Positions 1 through 9,970 are shown, numbered from the stretch's first letter. The stretch: DNA of 64,000 bases from Lactiplantibacillus songbeiensis (GCF_005405125.1 NZ_BJDL01000011.1:60356-124355), one strand, 5' to 3'. The notes: generated by a model not told the origin, from the sequence alone. Numbers and translations: made by a program.

Positions 1-245
1 CTAAGAGGACGATTAATATCGCGGTGCCACCTCATCTTCATCAATTACTCACGCAACTGAACTCAGCGAGTTTATCACTAAACTCCGCCGCTAACGAGGC
101 CAACCGGAACAGCTTACTCATTTCAGCCATTCAACTCACAGATGTGGTTCGTCATTTAAACGCGACTGGCTTTCCAGCACCGCCAATTCTCTGCCCAACG
201 TCTAATCAACTACTCTTCTGTTCTCTGTCTTTTAATGTTGCTCTC
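1..245 (-). promoter_or_regulatory. T-box leader (likely His), continues past window edge
   Basis: The minus strand carries the T-box core AGGTGGCACCGCG at 32-20, preceded by a stem I-like region (about 230-90). The regulated gene lies beyond position 1. The other two T-boxes in this window (valS and metN) both show the pattern GAA-N-codon in the specifier loop. Applied here it gives GAAC followed by CAC at 146-144, a histidine codon. The downstream gene is therefore likely a histidine transporter or histidine-related enzyme. The specifier assignment is inference; the T-box itself is directly visible. Confidence 0.85.
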
Positions 246-274
246 ATAATAACCAAAAACTGGTTACCCGTCAA
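246..274 (-). promoter_or_regulatory. Promoter of the T-box transcript
   Basis: TTGACG (274-269), a 17-nt spacer and TATTAT (251-246) lie on the minus strand just after the minD stop codon. This close-to-consensus sigma-A promoter starts the T-box leader as a unit separate from the min-mre operon. Confidence 0.75.
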
Positions 275-281
275 GCGTTTT

Positions 282-1088
282 TTACTTATTTCGGTGAAAA
301 ATACTGGTAATTCGCGACCAAACGCCGACCTTTTGATGCTCAATGTTCATCAATGGGACGGTTTCGCCTTCGATACGCCGGGCAATATTACGGTAACCCT
401 GCGCCGCTGGATTTTTAGGATCCAACACAACCGGTTCCCCGTTATTGGATGTCCGAATAACCGCATCATCATCCACGACGATCCCTAACAGGTCAATGGA
501 TAAATGATGGGTAATTTCATCAATGTCCATGGTTTCGCCATCTTGCATCATCCGTTGCCGAATCCGATTAATGACTAATTTAGGGGCTTCAGCTAATGGA
601 TATTGTTCCAATAAGCCAACGACCCGATCAGCATCACGAATTGCGGAGATTTCTGGTGTCGACACGATAATAGCTGCATCGGCGCCCGCAATCGCATTCA
701 TAAAGCCTTGTTCGATCCCAGCTGGGCAATCTAATAAGACATAATCAAAATCCGGTTTTAATTCGTCAACCACTGCCCGCACTTGATCCGGATTCAATGA
801 ATTCTTATCGGCATTCTGTGCGGCTGGCAATAAGTAAAGTAAGTCGTCAAAACGCTTATCTTTCACTAAAGCTTGCCGTAATTGTGCACGATTTTCAACG
901 ACATCCACAATATCATAGAGAATACGGTTATCGAGACCTAAGATGACATCTAAGTTGCGTAAGCCGATATCAAGGTCAACTAAACAGACTTTTTTGCCCA
1001 TTAAGGCCAAAGCGGTCCCTAAGTTGGCGGTCGTCGTCGTTTTACCGACACCTCCTTTACCAGAGGTGACGACAATTGCTTTTCCCAT
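282..1088 (-). CDS. minD: Septum site-determining ATPase MinD
   Basis: MinD is a membrane-associated ParA/MinD-type ATPase that recruits MinC to block FtsZ assembly away from midcell. The protein (268 aa) opens with the deviant Walker A motif GKGGVGKT (residues 10-17, with the signature lysines K11 and K16). It ends in a basic amphipathic segment (KVGVWSRITSIFHRNK) of the kind that anchors MinD to the membrane. I chose the ATG at 1088, which overlaps the minC stop as TGATG and sits 8 nt behind GGAGGA. The TTG one codon upstream is less likely. It is the last gene of the mre-min operon. Confidence 0.96.
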   Translation of the reverse strand: MGKAIVVTSGKGGVGKTTTTANLGTALALMGKKVCLVDLDIGLRNLDVILGLDNRILYDIVDVVENRAQLRQALVKDKRFDDLLYLLPAAQNADKNSLNPDQVRAVVDELKPDFDYVLLDCPAGIEQGFMNAIAGADAAIIVSTPEISAIRDADRVVGLLEQYPLAEAPKLVINRIRQRMMQDGETMDIDEITHHLSIDLLGIVVDDDAVIRTSNNGEPVVLDPKNPAAQGYRNIARRIEGETVPLMNIEHQKVGVWSRITSIFHRNK

Positions 1089-1756
1089 CAAATATGTCCT
1101 CCATTCTGAATAAATAATTTAGGTCGTACTCGTTTTAATTGATTTAAAGGTTGGTAATCTAAAGCCTGAATGTCATTGATATACACGACATTTGTCCCGG
1201 TCGCCATTTTGGCCGGATCGACTAACTCTAACAGCTCACCGACTCGTACCCGTGGGACCGTCGACAAATCACTGACAATGACGGCCTCATTATGATCAGG
1301 ATAACCCGCTTCTAGTGCACCGGCGACGTCACCCATCACAAAAATACTGCCAGTTGCCCGCAAGACCCCACCTTCATGAATCTTACCGAAGAACAGGACA
1401 TCTCCAGTAATCGTCACGACTTGGCCATTGCGAATGATCTGATTAATCAGGTGAACGGTATCTCGTTCGATCATCGTCATCGCATCCGCCGTCAAGATAA
1501 CATCCGCGGCTAGCTTATGGATACTGAATAACGAATAACGCTGAATCAACTGCGTCACTTGTTGCGTTTGTTCGGCCGTCAATAGCCGGTCTTCAGTACT
1601 AATATCAAACGCAATCTGTTTGTTAGTCGTATTGTCAACTTGCAACCGATCGAGCAAGGTCTTTAAATCGACCATAATCGTCTCGAAACTGGCGGCTTGC
1701 CGAAAGATTAATTCATAGCCATCATTACTGGCCTTTAAAACCACACTTTGCTGCAT
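1088..1756 (-). CDS. minC: Septum site-determining protein MinC
   Basis: MinC is the FtsZ-polymer antagonist that works with MinD. The 222-aa product has a variable N-terminal domain and a C-terminal beta-helical MinC domain, seen as the run NGQVVTITGDVLFFGKIHEG followed by repeated G-x-hydrophobic turns (RATGSIFVMGDVAGALEAG). The ATG at 1756 is preferred because AAAGGA lies just upstream. An upstream in-frame GTG would place that ribosome site inside the coding region. It is translationally coupled to minD by a 1-nt stop/start overlap. Confidence 0.93.
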   Translation of the reverse strand: MQQSVVLKASNDGYELIFRQAASFETIMVDLKTLLDRLQVDNTTNKQIAFDISTEDRLLTAEQTQQVTQLIQRYSLFSIHKLAADVILTADAMTMIERDTVHLINQIIRNGQVVTITGDVLFFGKIHEGGVLRATGSIFVMGDVAGALEAGYPDHNEAVIVSDLSTVPRVRVGELLELVDPAKMATGTNVVYINDIQALDYQPLNQLKRVRPKLFIQNGGHI

Positions 1757-1777
1757 GTCTGAATTCCTTTCCACCGA

Positions 1778-2302
1778 CTAACTCACTTTAAGATATAACT
1801 GCCGTACCGGATAATACAAAATCACAAACAACGCCAAGTTGACGGCAATCGTTGGGCCTAATGTATAGACCGCAAAGTCGGCTAAATTACTCGTCATTAC
1901 TTTACCAATCAAATACCAAATATACACAAATGCTTCGACGATCGTTAAGTTAATAATATAGACCATCAGCATCGTCAAAAAGTTCAAATCAAGCCAAGGC
2001 TTAATCTGACGACTCAAGTAAACTACTAATGGCAAGGCCACCATATAGACACCCAAGATGCCTGTATAGTACCAATCAAACACTAGCCCCGCAAAAGCCG
2101 ACCAAATGCCGATTGAGAGATCATTGCGGTCGTCTAAAAAGACCGCAAAAATAATCCACAGTAACACTAAATGCAAGACACTAGAATAAGGATATTTAAA
2201 TAAATGCGCTGCAAACACATTTGATAAGGACCCATCTAAAAACAAGGCTAAAAATAACCCGACTGGGAAGATAATTCTTAAACGTGATACTCTCACAATC
2301 AT
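1778..2302 (-). CDS. mreD: Rod shape-determining membrane protein MreD
   Basis: This small integral membrane component of the elongasome links MreC and MreB to the lateral-wall synthesis machinery. The 174-aa protein is almost entirely hydrophobic, with about five to six membrane segments, and lacks a catalytic motif, as is typical for MreD. It follows mreC after 9 nt and precedes minC by 21 nt. GGGAGG lies 3 nt before the ATG at 2302. An in-frame GTG two codons later has better spacing, so the exact start is uncertain. The call rests on topology plus the mreC-mreD-minC-minD order. Confidence 0.9.
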   Translation of the reverse strand: MIVRVSRLRIIFPVGLFLALFLDGSLSNVFAAHLFKYPYSSVLHLVLLWIIFAVFLDDRNDLSIGIWSAFAGLVFDWYYTGILGVYMVALPLVVYLSRQIKPWLDLNFLTMLMVYIINLTIVEAFVYIWYLIGKVMTSNLADFAVYTLGPTIAVNLALFVILYYPVRQLYLKVS

Positions 2303-2311
2303 TAGCCTCCC

Positions 2312-3157
2312 TTATTGCACCGCTACAGTGACAACGGTTAAGTCAGTTAAGTTAGCTGCTGGTGTGATCTCAACTTCGGAAGCCAGCCCATAATCATCTT
2401 GTTTGACCTTAGCGACCGTTCCCACGTATAAGCCTTTAGGGGTCACACCACCTAAACCACTCGTGACAACCTTGTCACCCTTTTTGATCTTTGTCTTAGA
2501 CGTTACGGAACCCATTTCGATTAAATTCGTACTCTTATCGTAGCCCGTCACAATCCCATTAACAGTACTACCAGCCTTATTCGTCACTTGAATCGCGAAC
2601 TTATCGGCTGACGAACTCGTGCTCGAAATTAATTCAACCTTAGAATTAGTCTGATTAACTTCAACCACCCGACCAATCAACCCAGATTGTGACATGACTG
2701 GCATGTTTTTCTTAATCCCAGCTGTAGCCCCTTTAGAAATCACCAATTGGTTCATCCATGAAGAAGGTGTCCGCGTTAAAACGTTGGCGGTCACTGCTGT
2801 GTAAGCCGTCAAAGAGTTATTTAACTTCAATTCTTTACGTAACTGCTTATTTTCAGCGGTTGCGGTTTGTGCGTTAACTTTAGCTTGTGCTAATTGGTCA
2901 ACTTGCTTCTTTAGCTTTTGGTTTTCTTGATACGTATTCAAGAGATCCGAAACCGAATTAGAAGCCCCTTGCAAGCCATTTACTGGCCAGGCAATGACTC
3001 GGTCAACAGCGCCGGCGACATCGTTTCCAAACTGCTGAAGCAATGGCGGGGTCGACTTCTTATTGCGGACCGCAACTGAAACGCTCATCAAGCCGAAACT
3101 GATAATTAACACAATGATCACGATAACCAATTTACGGTTGGAAAAAAACTTTTGCAT
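2312..3157 (-). CDS. mreC: Rod shape-determining protein MreC
   Basis: MreC is a bitopic elongasome scaffold connecting MreB filaments with periplasm-side cell wall synthases. The 281-aa product has one N-terminal membrane segment (about residues 9-28). A heptad-like, Lys/Gln-rich helical stretch follows (about 70-110), then a C-terminal beta-rich domain with the characteristic SGLIGRVVEV and GDKVVTSGLGGVTPKGL segments. The ATG at 3157 lies behind a G-rich ribosome site. It sits between mreB (70 nt upstream) and mreD. Confidence 0.95.
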   Translation of the reverse strand: MQKFFSNRKLVIVIIVLIISFGLMSVSVAVRNKKSTPPLLQQFGNDVAGAVDRVIAWPVNGLQGASNSVSDLLNTYQENQKLKKQVDQLAQAKVNAQTATAENKQLRKELKLNNSLTAYTAVTANVLTRTPSSWMNQLVISKGATAGIKKNMPVMSQSGLIGRVVEVNQTNSKVELISSTSSSADKFAIQVTNKAGSTVNGIVTGYDKSTNLIEMGSVTSKTKIKKGDKVVTSGLGGVTPKGLYVGTVAKVKQDDYGLASEVEITPAANLTDLTVVTVAVQ

Positions 3158-3227
3158 ACTGAACCCCCGGTCGAAAATTCAATTAGTTAACAATAAATAA
3201 GCGGGAAGTCATCTTCCCGCTCACCTG

Positions 3228-4232
3228 TTATCGCTTTTTCATAACATCGATGCTCTTGAGTGATTCCCCAGTCCCAACGGCCACACAATCAAGGGGTTCG
3301 TTAGCAATAAATACGGGTACTTTCGTCGCATCAGCAATGACTTCGGAAAGATTCTTTAATAAGGCGCCACCACCGGTTAAAACAATCCCATGATCAATCA
3401 CGTCAGACGCGATTTCAGGTGAAGTTTCTTCCAAGGTTTCCTTAATTGCCGAAATGATTTCTGAGACGATTTCTTGAATCGCTTCAGCGACATCGACTGC
3501 TGAAATTTCAACTGTTTTTGGTAAACCGGATAATAAGTCCCGGCCACGAATGGTTGAGCTTTCAATGTCTTTAGCAGCTTCAAGTGAAGCTGAACCAACA
3601 TCGATCTTTAATTGTTCAGCCGTCCGTTCACCAATGAGTAAGTTGAACTTTTGACGAACATGATAGATGATTGAATCATCGATCTTATCCCCAGCCATTC
3701 GGATTGACCGACTAGACACGATCCCACCTAAGGAAATCGTGGCGACATCGGTCGTCCCGCCACCGATATCAACCACCATGCTACCAGTTGGATCCATGAC
3801 CGGCAACCCGGCCCCAATCGCTGCAGCAAATGGTTCTTCAATGACATAAGCATCCCGAGCGCCGGCAACCCGAGTCGCATCAATCACGGCTCGTTTTTCG
3901 ACTTCAGTAACGCCGCTTGGTACACAAACCATGACATAAGGCTTACCATTAGAACGGCCTAATGTCTTTTGAATAAAGTATTTCATCATAGCAACGGTGG
4001 TATCGTAATCCGCAATGACCCCATCTTTCATTGGTCGAATCGCCACGATACTTGCTGGGGTTCTCCCAATCATATCCCGTGCATCTGAACCAACGGATAC
4101 GATTTCACCAGTCTTCGTGTTCTTCGCAACTACAGATGGTTCCCGTAGCACGATTCCCTTGCCGTCAACGTACACAATTGTGTTGGCAGTACCGAGATCG
4201 ATCCCGATATTCTTTGTCCCAAATCCGAACAC
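3228..4232 (-). CDS. mreB: Rod shape-determining actin homologue MreB
   Basis: MreB is a cytoskeletal ATPase that orients lateral peptidoglycan synthesis. Actin-fold motifs are intact: phosphate-1 [10 protein letters not shown] near the N-terminus, phosphate-2 [12 protein letters not shown] mid-protein, and the adenosine motif [11 protein letters not shown] near the C-terminus. I chose the GTG at 4232 (334 aa, starting [12 protein letters not shown]). AAGGG lies 9 nt before it, it aligns with the short N-terminus usual in this family, and the ATG three codons upstream would abut the ribosome site directly. It heads the mreBCD-minCD operon. A second MreB-type gene lies at 48.5-49.5 kb. Confidence 0.97.
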   Translation of the reverse strand: MFGFGTKNIGIDLGTANTIVYVDGKGIVLREPSVVAKNTKTGEIVSVGSDARDMIGRTPASIVAIRPMKDGVIADYDTTVAMMKYFIQKTLGRSNGKPYVMVCVPSGVTEVEKRAVIDATRVAGARDAYVIEEPFAAAIGAGLPVMDPTGSMVVDIGGGTTDVATISLGGIVSSRSIRMAGDKIDDSIIYHVRQKFNLLIGERTAEQLKIDVGSASLEAAKDIESSTIRGRDLLSGLPKTVEISAVDVAEAIQEIVSEIISAIKETLEETSPEIASDVIDHGIVLTGGGALLKNLSEVIADATKVPVFIANEPLDCVAVGTGESLKSIDVMKKR

Positions 4233-4290
4233 TACATTCATCCCTTCATCATAAACATTTTAATTTTTTATATTAGTCATAATAGTTAGT

Positions 4291-4319
4291 ATTATAGCAT
4301 AATAGCCCGGCATTAAAAA
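4291..4319 (-). promoter_or_regulatory. Promoter of the mreBCD-minCD operon
   Basis: An extended -10 element, TGCTATAAT, with TATAAT at 4296-4291, is preceded by a weak T-rich -35 (4319-4314) at 17-nt spacing. It gives a leader of about 50 nt before the mreB GTG. The interval 4330-4452 otherwise holds only AT-rich sequence with a small hairpin after radC. Confidence 0.65.
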
Positions 4320-4452
4320 TCTGCCTGAATCCTAGCATACCGTAATCTATTAAAAAATACAGTTCCACTATTTAACTTAGATAAAATTTAACAAAAAACG
4401 CGATTAAGCGGATTATTAATCCGTCCTAACCCCGTTATTTTACCACATTCTT

Positions 4453-5094
4453 TTACGATTCGATATTACAATTCAACAACCCTTGTTCCGCAAAACTAAA
4501 GTAATCGGTTTCACCAACCACAAAACTATCCAAAAGTGGTATACCCAATAACTCACCACAGTCTTGTAGCCGCTTGGTAAAAGCCGCATCCCGTTTTGAC
4601 GGGGTCGCGTCCCCGCTCGGATGATTATGGGCAATCACCACGCGAGCCGTATTGGTTAGTAAGGCCGCCTGAAAAAGTTCCCGCGGATGAACCGGGCAGG
4701 CATTCAGCGTCCCCTGAAAGATCACTTGGCGTTTCACAATTTGATTCTTCGTATCTAAGCATAATAATAAGAGTTGTTCTTGTCCCAGACCAGCAAAGTC
4801 ATGTTGAAGTTGCGCGCCAGTCTGCCCGCTACCATAAATTTGGCCTAATCGGACCCGCGGTTGTTGCTGCAAAAGCTGTCCGCAGCGAATCGCCATTAAC
4901 AAACTGTTCCAAAGCGGATTGGGATTAACTTGTTCCGACCACTCATGCATCTGTGCTAACGGATAGCTCTGCTCAAAAGCTTGCGCCGCCTCATCCGCCG
5001 CACTGGGCGTCATAAAATCACCGAAAAAACGTTGGATCAAGTGCTGAATCTGATCCAGCTGATTATCACTCGTGCTCGTTACTAATAAACTCAT
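4453..5094 (-). CDS. radC: RadC-family JAB/MPN-domain protein
   Basis: This member of the RadC family carries the JAMM metal-binding motif H-x-H-P-S-x-D as AHNHPSGDATPSKRD, with H156, H158 and D169. The family was named for DNA repair, but its molecular activity remains unsettled. The 213-aa length is near normal. The N-terminal helix-hairpin-helix part (residues 1-100) is weakly conserved. GGGAGGAA precedes the ATG by 8 nt. It lies between folC and mreB, a frequent arrangement in lactobacilli. Confidence 0.88.
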   Translation of the reverse strand: MSLLVTSTSDNQLDQIQHLIQRFFGDFMTPSAADEAAQAFEQSYPLAQMHEWSEQVNPNPLWNSLLMAIRCGQLLQQQPRVRLGQIYGSGQTGAQLQHDFAGLGQEQLLLLCLDTKNQIVKRQVIFQGTLNACPVHPRELFQAALLTNTARVVIAHNHPSGDATPSKRDAAFTKRLQDCGELLGIPLLDSFVVGETDYFSFAEQGLLNCNIES

Positions 5095-5133
5095 CGATAG
5101 TTTCCTCCCTACTCAAGAGGCAACTCCGTAAAG

Positions 5134-6453
5134 CTAATCCGTTTCCGTTTTAAAATATGCCCGCACATCTGAAATAAAGTAAAGTGATCCTGTCAACAAG
5201 ATCACATCGTCACTCGACATCTCACTCGTCACTTGCACTAACGCTGACTGCCAATCATCAAAGACGGGTGCTGACGTTCCGGCTGGCAATTCAGCTTCCA
5301 ACATATCTGGATCAGTTACCTGCCGTGTATTTGGCCCCGCAAAACGCGTTAGTAATAAGCGGACATTCGTCAATTTAGCCAGCGTTTGAATCATTTGGTC
5401 ATGCTGCTTATCCGCCAAGACTGCCAAGATTAGGTACACCGTTTGCTGACCGAAACGTTGCTTTAAAGTCGCGGCTAATTCCGTCATCGCCGGTTCATTG
5501 TGCGCCCCATCGATCATGATCAACGGGTCCTCGTTCAACCGTTCGAAACGACCAGGCCATTGCGTCTGAGCCAAGCCTTGCCGTACGTCCCGGGCTTGGA
5601 TTGGGGTTCCTTGCAATTGATGATAGGTCAAGTAAGCTGCGATCGCCACCGCTGCGTTGTCCACCTGATAGTCGCCTAGTAACGGCGTCGTTAAGTCCTT
5701 AAAATGCTGACTGATCCCATCAAAGTTAAACCGCTCCTGCCAACCTTTAGGTGGTAAGAGCTTTGTTGTGAAATCCACTCCTAACGTCAGTAACGGCGCT
5801 TGCTGGTCTTTAGCCGTTGCCACCATCACTGCTTGCGCTTCAGCGGGTAATTTACCGACAACCACTGGAATTTTTGGCTTAATAATGCCGGCTTTTTGGG
5901 TCGCAATCGCGGTTAACGTATGACCAAGGATCTGCATATGATCGTAACCAATTGTTGTAATCACACTGACTTGCGGCGTAAAAACATTCGTCGAATCATA
6001 TAAGCCGCCTAAACCAACTTCAATCACGGCCACGTCGATCGGCTGAGTCGCAAAATAAGTGAACATCATCGCCGTTATGATTTCAAATTCAGTTGGTCCG
6101 CCCGTTGGTAATTCAGCATCCAACTTGGCAACGACTGGTTCAATCTGTTGGACTAGTGCCACTAAATCAGCGTCACTAATCGGGGTACCATCAACACTGA
6201 TACGTTCATTGAACCGGGTAATAAACGGTGAGGTAAAGGTCCCCACCGTCAACCCATCGGCCATCAATAAATCCCGCAAATCCGCGACCGTTGAGCCTTT
6301 GCCATTCGTACCGGCAATATGAATCCCTTGGACCTTTAATTGTGGATCACCTAGTTCTTTTAGGAACCGCCGCATCCGATCAAGGGTCGGAATCTTTTTA
6401 AACTTGGTACGGCCATGGATAAATGCCAAAGCCTGATCATAATCTTGAATCAC
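5134..6453 (-). CDS. folC: Folylpolyglutamate synthase / dihydrofolate synthase
   Basis: FolC adds glutamate to (dihydro)folate with ATP and retains folate in the cell. The Mur-ligase-type P-loop appears as HIAGTNGKGST at about residues 45-55. The C-terminal domain has the IDGAHNEPAM motif. I chose the GTG at 6453 (439 aa), which has AGGAG 10 nt upstream. The longer frame to 6552 would translate into repeat A1 and gives a peptide also produced by other copies of that repeat, so it is rejected. It lies downstream of valS on the same strand, separated by a 430-nt gap. Confidence 0.95.
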   Translation of the reverse strand: MIQDYDQALAFIHGRTKFKKIPTLDRMRRFLKELGDPQLKVQGIHIAGTNGKGSTVADLRDLLMADGLTVGTFTSPFITRFNERISVDGTPISDADLVALVQQIEPVVAKLDAELPTGGPTEFEIITAMMFTYFATQPIDVAVIEVGLGGLYDSTNVFTPQVSVITTIGYDHMQILGHTLTAIATQKAGIIKPKIPVVVGKLPAEAQAVMVATAKDQQAPLLTLGVDFTTKLLPPKGWQERFNFDGISQHFKDLTTPLLGDYQVDNAAVAIAAYLTYHQLQGTPIQARDVRQGLAQTQWPGRFERLNEDPLIMIDGAHNEPAMTELAATLKQRFGQQTVYLILAVLADKQHDQMIQTLAKLTNVRLLLTRFAGPNTRQVTDPDMLEAELPAGTSAPVFDDWQSALVQVTSEMSSDDVILLTGSLYFISDVRAYFKTETD

Positions 6454-6494
6454 GTTGGTGGTGCTCCTCTCTCTTATGGGTAAATTGATATTGC

Positions 6495-6647
6495 TTGCCA
6501 CTCTGGTTGGCCCAGAATTGGCTGGAACGTGGTGGCCACGTTTTTGAGCCAAAAAGCGGTCTCAAAAGCCGGGCTTTATCTAAGTCGAAACCCACGACTA
6601 AGATAAATGACACCACTGAGCCAATTCTGGTCCGCCCGACGTTAATT
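6495..6647 (+). repeat. Structured palindromic repeat A1
   Basis: The outer arms GGCCCAGAATTGGCT (left) and AGCCAATTCTGGTCC (right) pair. Inside lie the family core CTGGAACGTGGTGG, a hairpin TTTTGAG/CTCAAAA and a second hairpin TTTATCTAAGTCG/CGACTAAGATAAA, then CACCACTGAG, which can pair with GTGGTG. The predicted fold is a three-way junction. It nearly matches repeat A6 (50.0 kb) in the opposite orientation. The rest of the folC-valS gap (6648-6833) shows no gene or clear signal. Confidence 0.85.
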
Positions 6648-6833
6648 ACTTGACATTTGTATATGACTGATTACATTTTTTAGTCAATCCGTTGATTTCT
6701 GAAAGACCTAGTCTGCTTTCTATTTTAGCCATTTCAAACCAACTACGCTACTCTCAAACACAATATTTTGATAGATACTAACTAACGCTTAAAACAATTT
6801 AAGTGTAGCCAGATTGGCCTACAGAAGCCGTAT

Positions 6834-6876
6834 AAAAAAAGCCTACCGACACTAAATGTGTCAGATAGACTTTTTA
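6834..6876 (-). terminator. Rho-independent terminator of valS
   Basis: On the minus strand AGTCTATCTGACAC pairs with GTGTCGGTAGGCTT around a TTTA-type loop and is followed by seven T residues. It starts about 6 nt after the valS stop codon. Confidence 0.9.
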
Positions 6877-6881
6877 AAAAA

Positions 6882-9551
6882 TTAGGCTTGGGCTTTAATA
6901 TCCGCTAAACGTTGCTTAGTGGCCGCAAGCTTCGTTTGGTTATCAGCGAGTTTTTCTTTTTCACTGTTAACGACGGCTTCGGGTGCATTGCCGACAAATC
7001 GTTCGTTACCGAGCTTCTTAGTGGCCCGCGTAACTTCACTTTCAAACTTCGCTTGTTCTTTTTCAAGCTTTTTAATTTCTTCGTTCAAATCAACCAGCTC
7101 AGCTAACGGAATATAAACTTCCGCATCGCTGATCACTTGCGTCATCGATAACTTCGGTGCCGTCACATCGGCACCAATGGATAACGTCTTCGGATGAGCA
7201 AACCGTTGAATATAATCTTCGTTGGCCTTGAAGACCGTTTGTAACCGGCTGCTGTCGGTCTTGATCAATAAGTCAACAGCGGATGACATCTTAGCGTTAG
7301 CTTCGGCCCGAATACTCCGAACCGCTGTGATTAAGTCGATTAATGACGCCATATCAGCTTCAGCATCGGTATCGTCGAATTCAGGATGATCCACTGGATA
7401 GTCTGCAACGACTAAGGACTTGCCAACGTGTGGCATCGATAACCAAATCTTTTCTGTGACGAATGGCATGATTGGGTGGAGTAACCGTAACGTTTGATCC
7501 AAGACATAGGCCAAGACGTTTTGGGTATTGGCTTTAGCTTGGGCATCGTCGCCGGTTAAGACTTCCTTACTCATTTCGATATACCAGTCACAGAAATCAT
7601 TCCAGATAAAGTTGTACAAGGCCCGGCCAGCTTCACCGAAGTCGAACTTATTAAAGAGGGCCGTTACTTGTTTAACGGTGTCGTTCAAGCGACTTAAGAT
7701 CCATTTATCAGCCAAAGTCCAATCCGCTTGCGCTGGTAAGGTTGGCTTGTCCATGTCGCCTAAGTTCATGATGACGTAGCGGCTGGCGTTCCAGATCTTA
7801 TTGATAAAGTTCCAAGCTGAATCCATCTTCGTGTAACTGAAGCGGACATCTTGCCCAGCGGTAGAGCCATTTGATAAGAACCACCGTAAAGAGTCAGCCC
7901 CGTACTTCTTGATGACATCCATTGGATCAATCCCGTTACCTAAGGATTTACTCATCTTACGGCCTTGTTCATCACGAATCAAGCCATGTAATAAGACGTT
8001 CTTAAATGGCCGTTCGCCAGTAAATTCAAGGCTTTGGAACATCATCCGTGAGACCCAGAAAAAGATGATATCGTAACCCGTGACTAAGGTGTTGGTTGGG
8101 AAATACCGCTTAAAGTCAGCCGCATTTTCATCAGGCCAACCCATCGTTGAAAATGGCCATAGTGCACTTGAGAACCACGTATCCAACACATCGGGATCTT
8201 GTTCCCAGTTTTCAATATCCTTGGGTGGTTCGACATCAACATACGTTTCGCCAGTCTTCTTGTTATACCAGGCTGGAATCTGATGTCCCCACCAGAGTTG
8301 CCGTGAAATGACCCAATCATGGACATTTTCCATCCATTGATTGAACGTATCTTCAAACCGATCCGGCACAAAGTTAACTTTGTTGTCTGTCTTTTGGTTC
8401 TTCAACGCTTGTTCCGCTAACGGTTGCATCTTCACAAACCATTGCGTGGATAACCGGGCTTCAACTTGAACCCCCGTCCGTTCAGAATGACCAACACTAT
8501 GCACGATTGGGTCGATCTTGATCATCAAATCTTGATCTTGTAAATCTTTGACCATCGCTTTACGGGCTTCAAAACGATCTAAGCCTTCATACTTACCAGC
8601 ATTAGCGTTCATCGACGCATCTTCATTCATCGTGTTGATGCGCTTCAAATCATGACGATTACCAACTTTAAAGTCATTCGGGTCATGTGCGGGGGTAATC
8701 TTAACCATCCCAGTCCCAAATTCAGGATCAACGTAAGCATCGGCAATAATTGGAATTTCCCGGTCAGCTAATGGCAAGATGACGTTTTTACCAACCAAAT
8801 CCTTATAACGATCATCACTAGGGTTAACCGCCACCGCCGTATCACCCATCATCGTTTCCGGACGAGTCGTCGCAATTTCGATGTAGTGCTTACCGTTGAA
8901 CGTATAATCCTTATCAGCAAATGGGTATTTAACATGGTAGAACGCACCTTGGTCATCTTTATGAATCACTTCAATATCAGATAACGCGGTCCGAGCTTGC
9001 GGATCCCAGTTAATAATGTATTCGCCACGGTAAATTAAGCCTTTTTTGTAGAGGGTGACAAAGACTTTCTTAACTGCGTCAGACAACCCATCATCCATCG
9101 TAAAGCGTTCGCGTGAATAGTCGAGGGATAAGCCTAGCTTAGCCCATTGTTGCTTAATAATTGACGCATATTCGTCTTTCCAATCCCAAACTTGTTGGAC
9201 AAACTTTTCACGGCCGAGGTCGTAACGACTAATGCCTTGTTCGCGCAACTTGGCTTCAACCTTCGCTTGGGTCGCAATCCCGGCATGATCCATCCCTGGT
9301 AACCAGAGCGTGTCATAGCCTTGCATCCGCTTTTGGCGAATAATAATATCTTGTAACGTGGTATCCCAAGCATGGCCTAAATGCAACTTACCAGTAACAT
9401 TAGGCGGTGGAATCACGATGGAATAAGGTTTAGCTTTTTGGTCGCCCGAGGGCTTAAATAGTTCTTCATCCAACCAAGTCTGATACCGACCTTTTTCAAC
9501 GGCGGTCGGATCATATTTGGTTGGCATATCAGTCGTTAATTCTTCTGACAT
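6882..9551 (-). CDS. valS: Valyl-tRNA synthetase
   Basis: ValS charges tRNA-Val with valine and proofreads threonine. The class I signature HLGH is at residues 57-60 of the chosen frame, and KMSKS appears in [13 protein letters not shown]1 editing domain lies between them. The C-terminus is a charged coiled coil ([19 protein letters not shown]) typical of ValS. I chose the ATG at 9551 (889 aa) with AGGA 10 nt upstream. The longer frame starting at 9593 would begin inside the T-box terminator. A tRNA-Val T-box leader precedes it. Confidence 0.98.
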   Translation of the reverse strand: MSEELTTDMPTKYDPTAVEKGRYQTWLDEELFKPSGDQKAKPYSIVIPPPNVTGKLHLGHAWDTTLQDIIIRQKRMQGYDTLWLPGMDHAGIATQAKVEAKLREQGISRYDLGREKFVQQVWDWKDEYASIIKQQWAKLGLSLDYSRERFTMDDGLSDAVKKVFVTLYKKGLIYRGEYIINWDPQARTALSDIEVIHKDDQGAFYHVKYPFADKDYTFNGKHYIEIATTRPETMMGDTAVAVNPSDDRYKDLVGKNVILPLADREIPIIADAYVDPEFGTGMVKITPAHDPNDFKVGNRHDLKRINTMNEDASMNANAGKYEGLDRFEARKAMVKDLQDQDLMIKIDPIVHSVGHSERTGVQVEARLSTQWFVKMQPLAEQALKNQKTDNKVNFVPDRFEDTFNQWMENVHDWVISRQLWWGHQIPAWYNKKTGETYVDVEPPKDIENWEQDPDVLDTWFSSALWPFSTMGWPDENAADFKRYFPTNTLVTGYDIIFFWVSRMMFQSLEFTGERPFKNVLLHGLIRDEQGRKMSKSLGNGIDPMDVIKKYGADSLRWFLSNGSTAGQDVRFSYTKMDSAWNFINKIWNASRYVIMNLGDMDKPTLPAQADWTLADKWILSRLNDTVKQVTALFNKFDFGEAGRALYNFIWNDFCDWYIEMSKEVLTGDDAQAKANTQNVLAYVLDQTLRLLHPIMPFVTEKIWLSMPHVGKSLVVADYPVDHPEFDDTDAEADMASLIDLITAVRSIRAEANAKMSSAVDLLIKTDSSRLQTVFKANEDYIQRFAHPKTLSIGADVTAPKLSMTQVISDAEVYIPLAELVDLNEEIKKLEKEQAKFESEVTRATKKLGNERFVGNAPEAVVNSEKEKLADNQTKLAATKQRLADIKAQA

Positions 9552-9966
9552 GAAGGGCACATCCTTTCTTTGACTGGGTACTAAAAAATCCATTCGTGCT
9601 AGTAATTGGATTACTAGGACGAATGGATTCGCGGTACCACCTAATTTTAAAGAGCGTAATCACCGGCGCTTAGCTACCGAGCATTGCCTAGCTAACTAAT
9701 GATGCGGCGGTTTTTCCGCATCGTTAGTTGGCGTAGCAAGCACAGGTCGCTGCCGGAGATTGCGCGTTTCGACTAATTAGCCAAACACGCACTCTCTACA
9801 CTTAAACATTATTGTTAACGAACGGCGTATCCGTCCGGTCAGCCCTACTGCTTTCAGGCTAACAGCTCACAAGGTACCTTCACCTAACCACCGGCAAAAA
9901 CTTCCAGCACCGTTTTCTCTCTAAAACCGGTCAGTTAGGTTACTCACTTGCTCATCGCTTGAATGT
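9552..9966 (-). promoter_or_regulatory. T-box riboswitch of valS (Val specifier GTA)
   Basis: The leader has a stem I region (about 9960-9840) with the specifier pattern GAAG-GTA, the valine codon being at 9877-9875. The T-box AGGTGGTACCGCG is at 9642-9630. The terminator is ATCCATTCGTCC...GGACGAATGGAT (arms 9610-9628 and 9588-9606) plus a T-run at 9588-9583. Between stem I and the T-box sits a copy of repeat family C (9651-9771), which makes the leader unusually long. Uncharged tRNA-Val is expected to favour the antiterminator. Confidence 0.93.
9651..9771 (+). repeat. Repeat C copy inside the valS leader
   Basis: It carries the family C core GAGCATTGCCTAGCTA at 9679-9694 and GGCGTAGCAAGC at 9730-9741. 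Between them is the inner palindrome CTAACTAATGATGCGG/CCGCATCGTTAGTTGG. The ends AGAGCGT and GCGTTTC are degenerate versions of the family ends AGAGTGT and ACGTTTC. In the valS transcript it lies between the specifier stem and the antiterminator. Confidence 0.8.
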
Positions 9967-9970
9967 TTCT

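Noticed and set aside
3398..3601. Small open frame inside mreB and the many similar antisense frames in other genes
   Set aside because: They are shadows of strongly supported genes, with no own ribosome site or family match.
6454..6552. N-terminal extension of FolC by 33 residues
   Set aside because: It enters repeat A1, whereas GTG 6453 has a ribosome site and a family-like N-terminus.
9552..9593. Upstream ATG for valS
   Set aside because: It lies in the T-box terminator stem and would not be preceded by a ribosome site.
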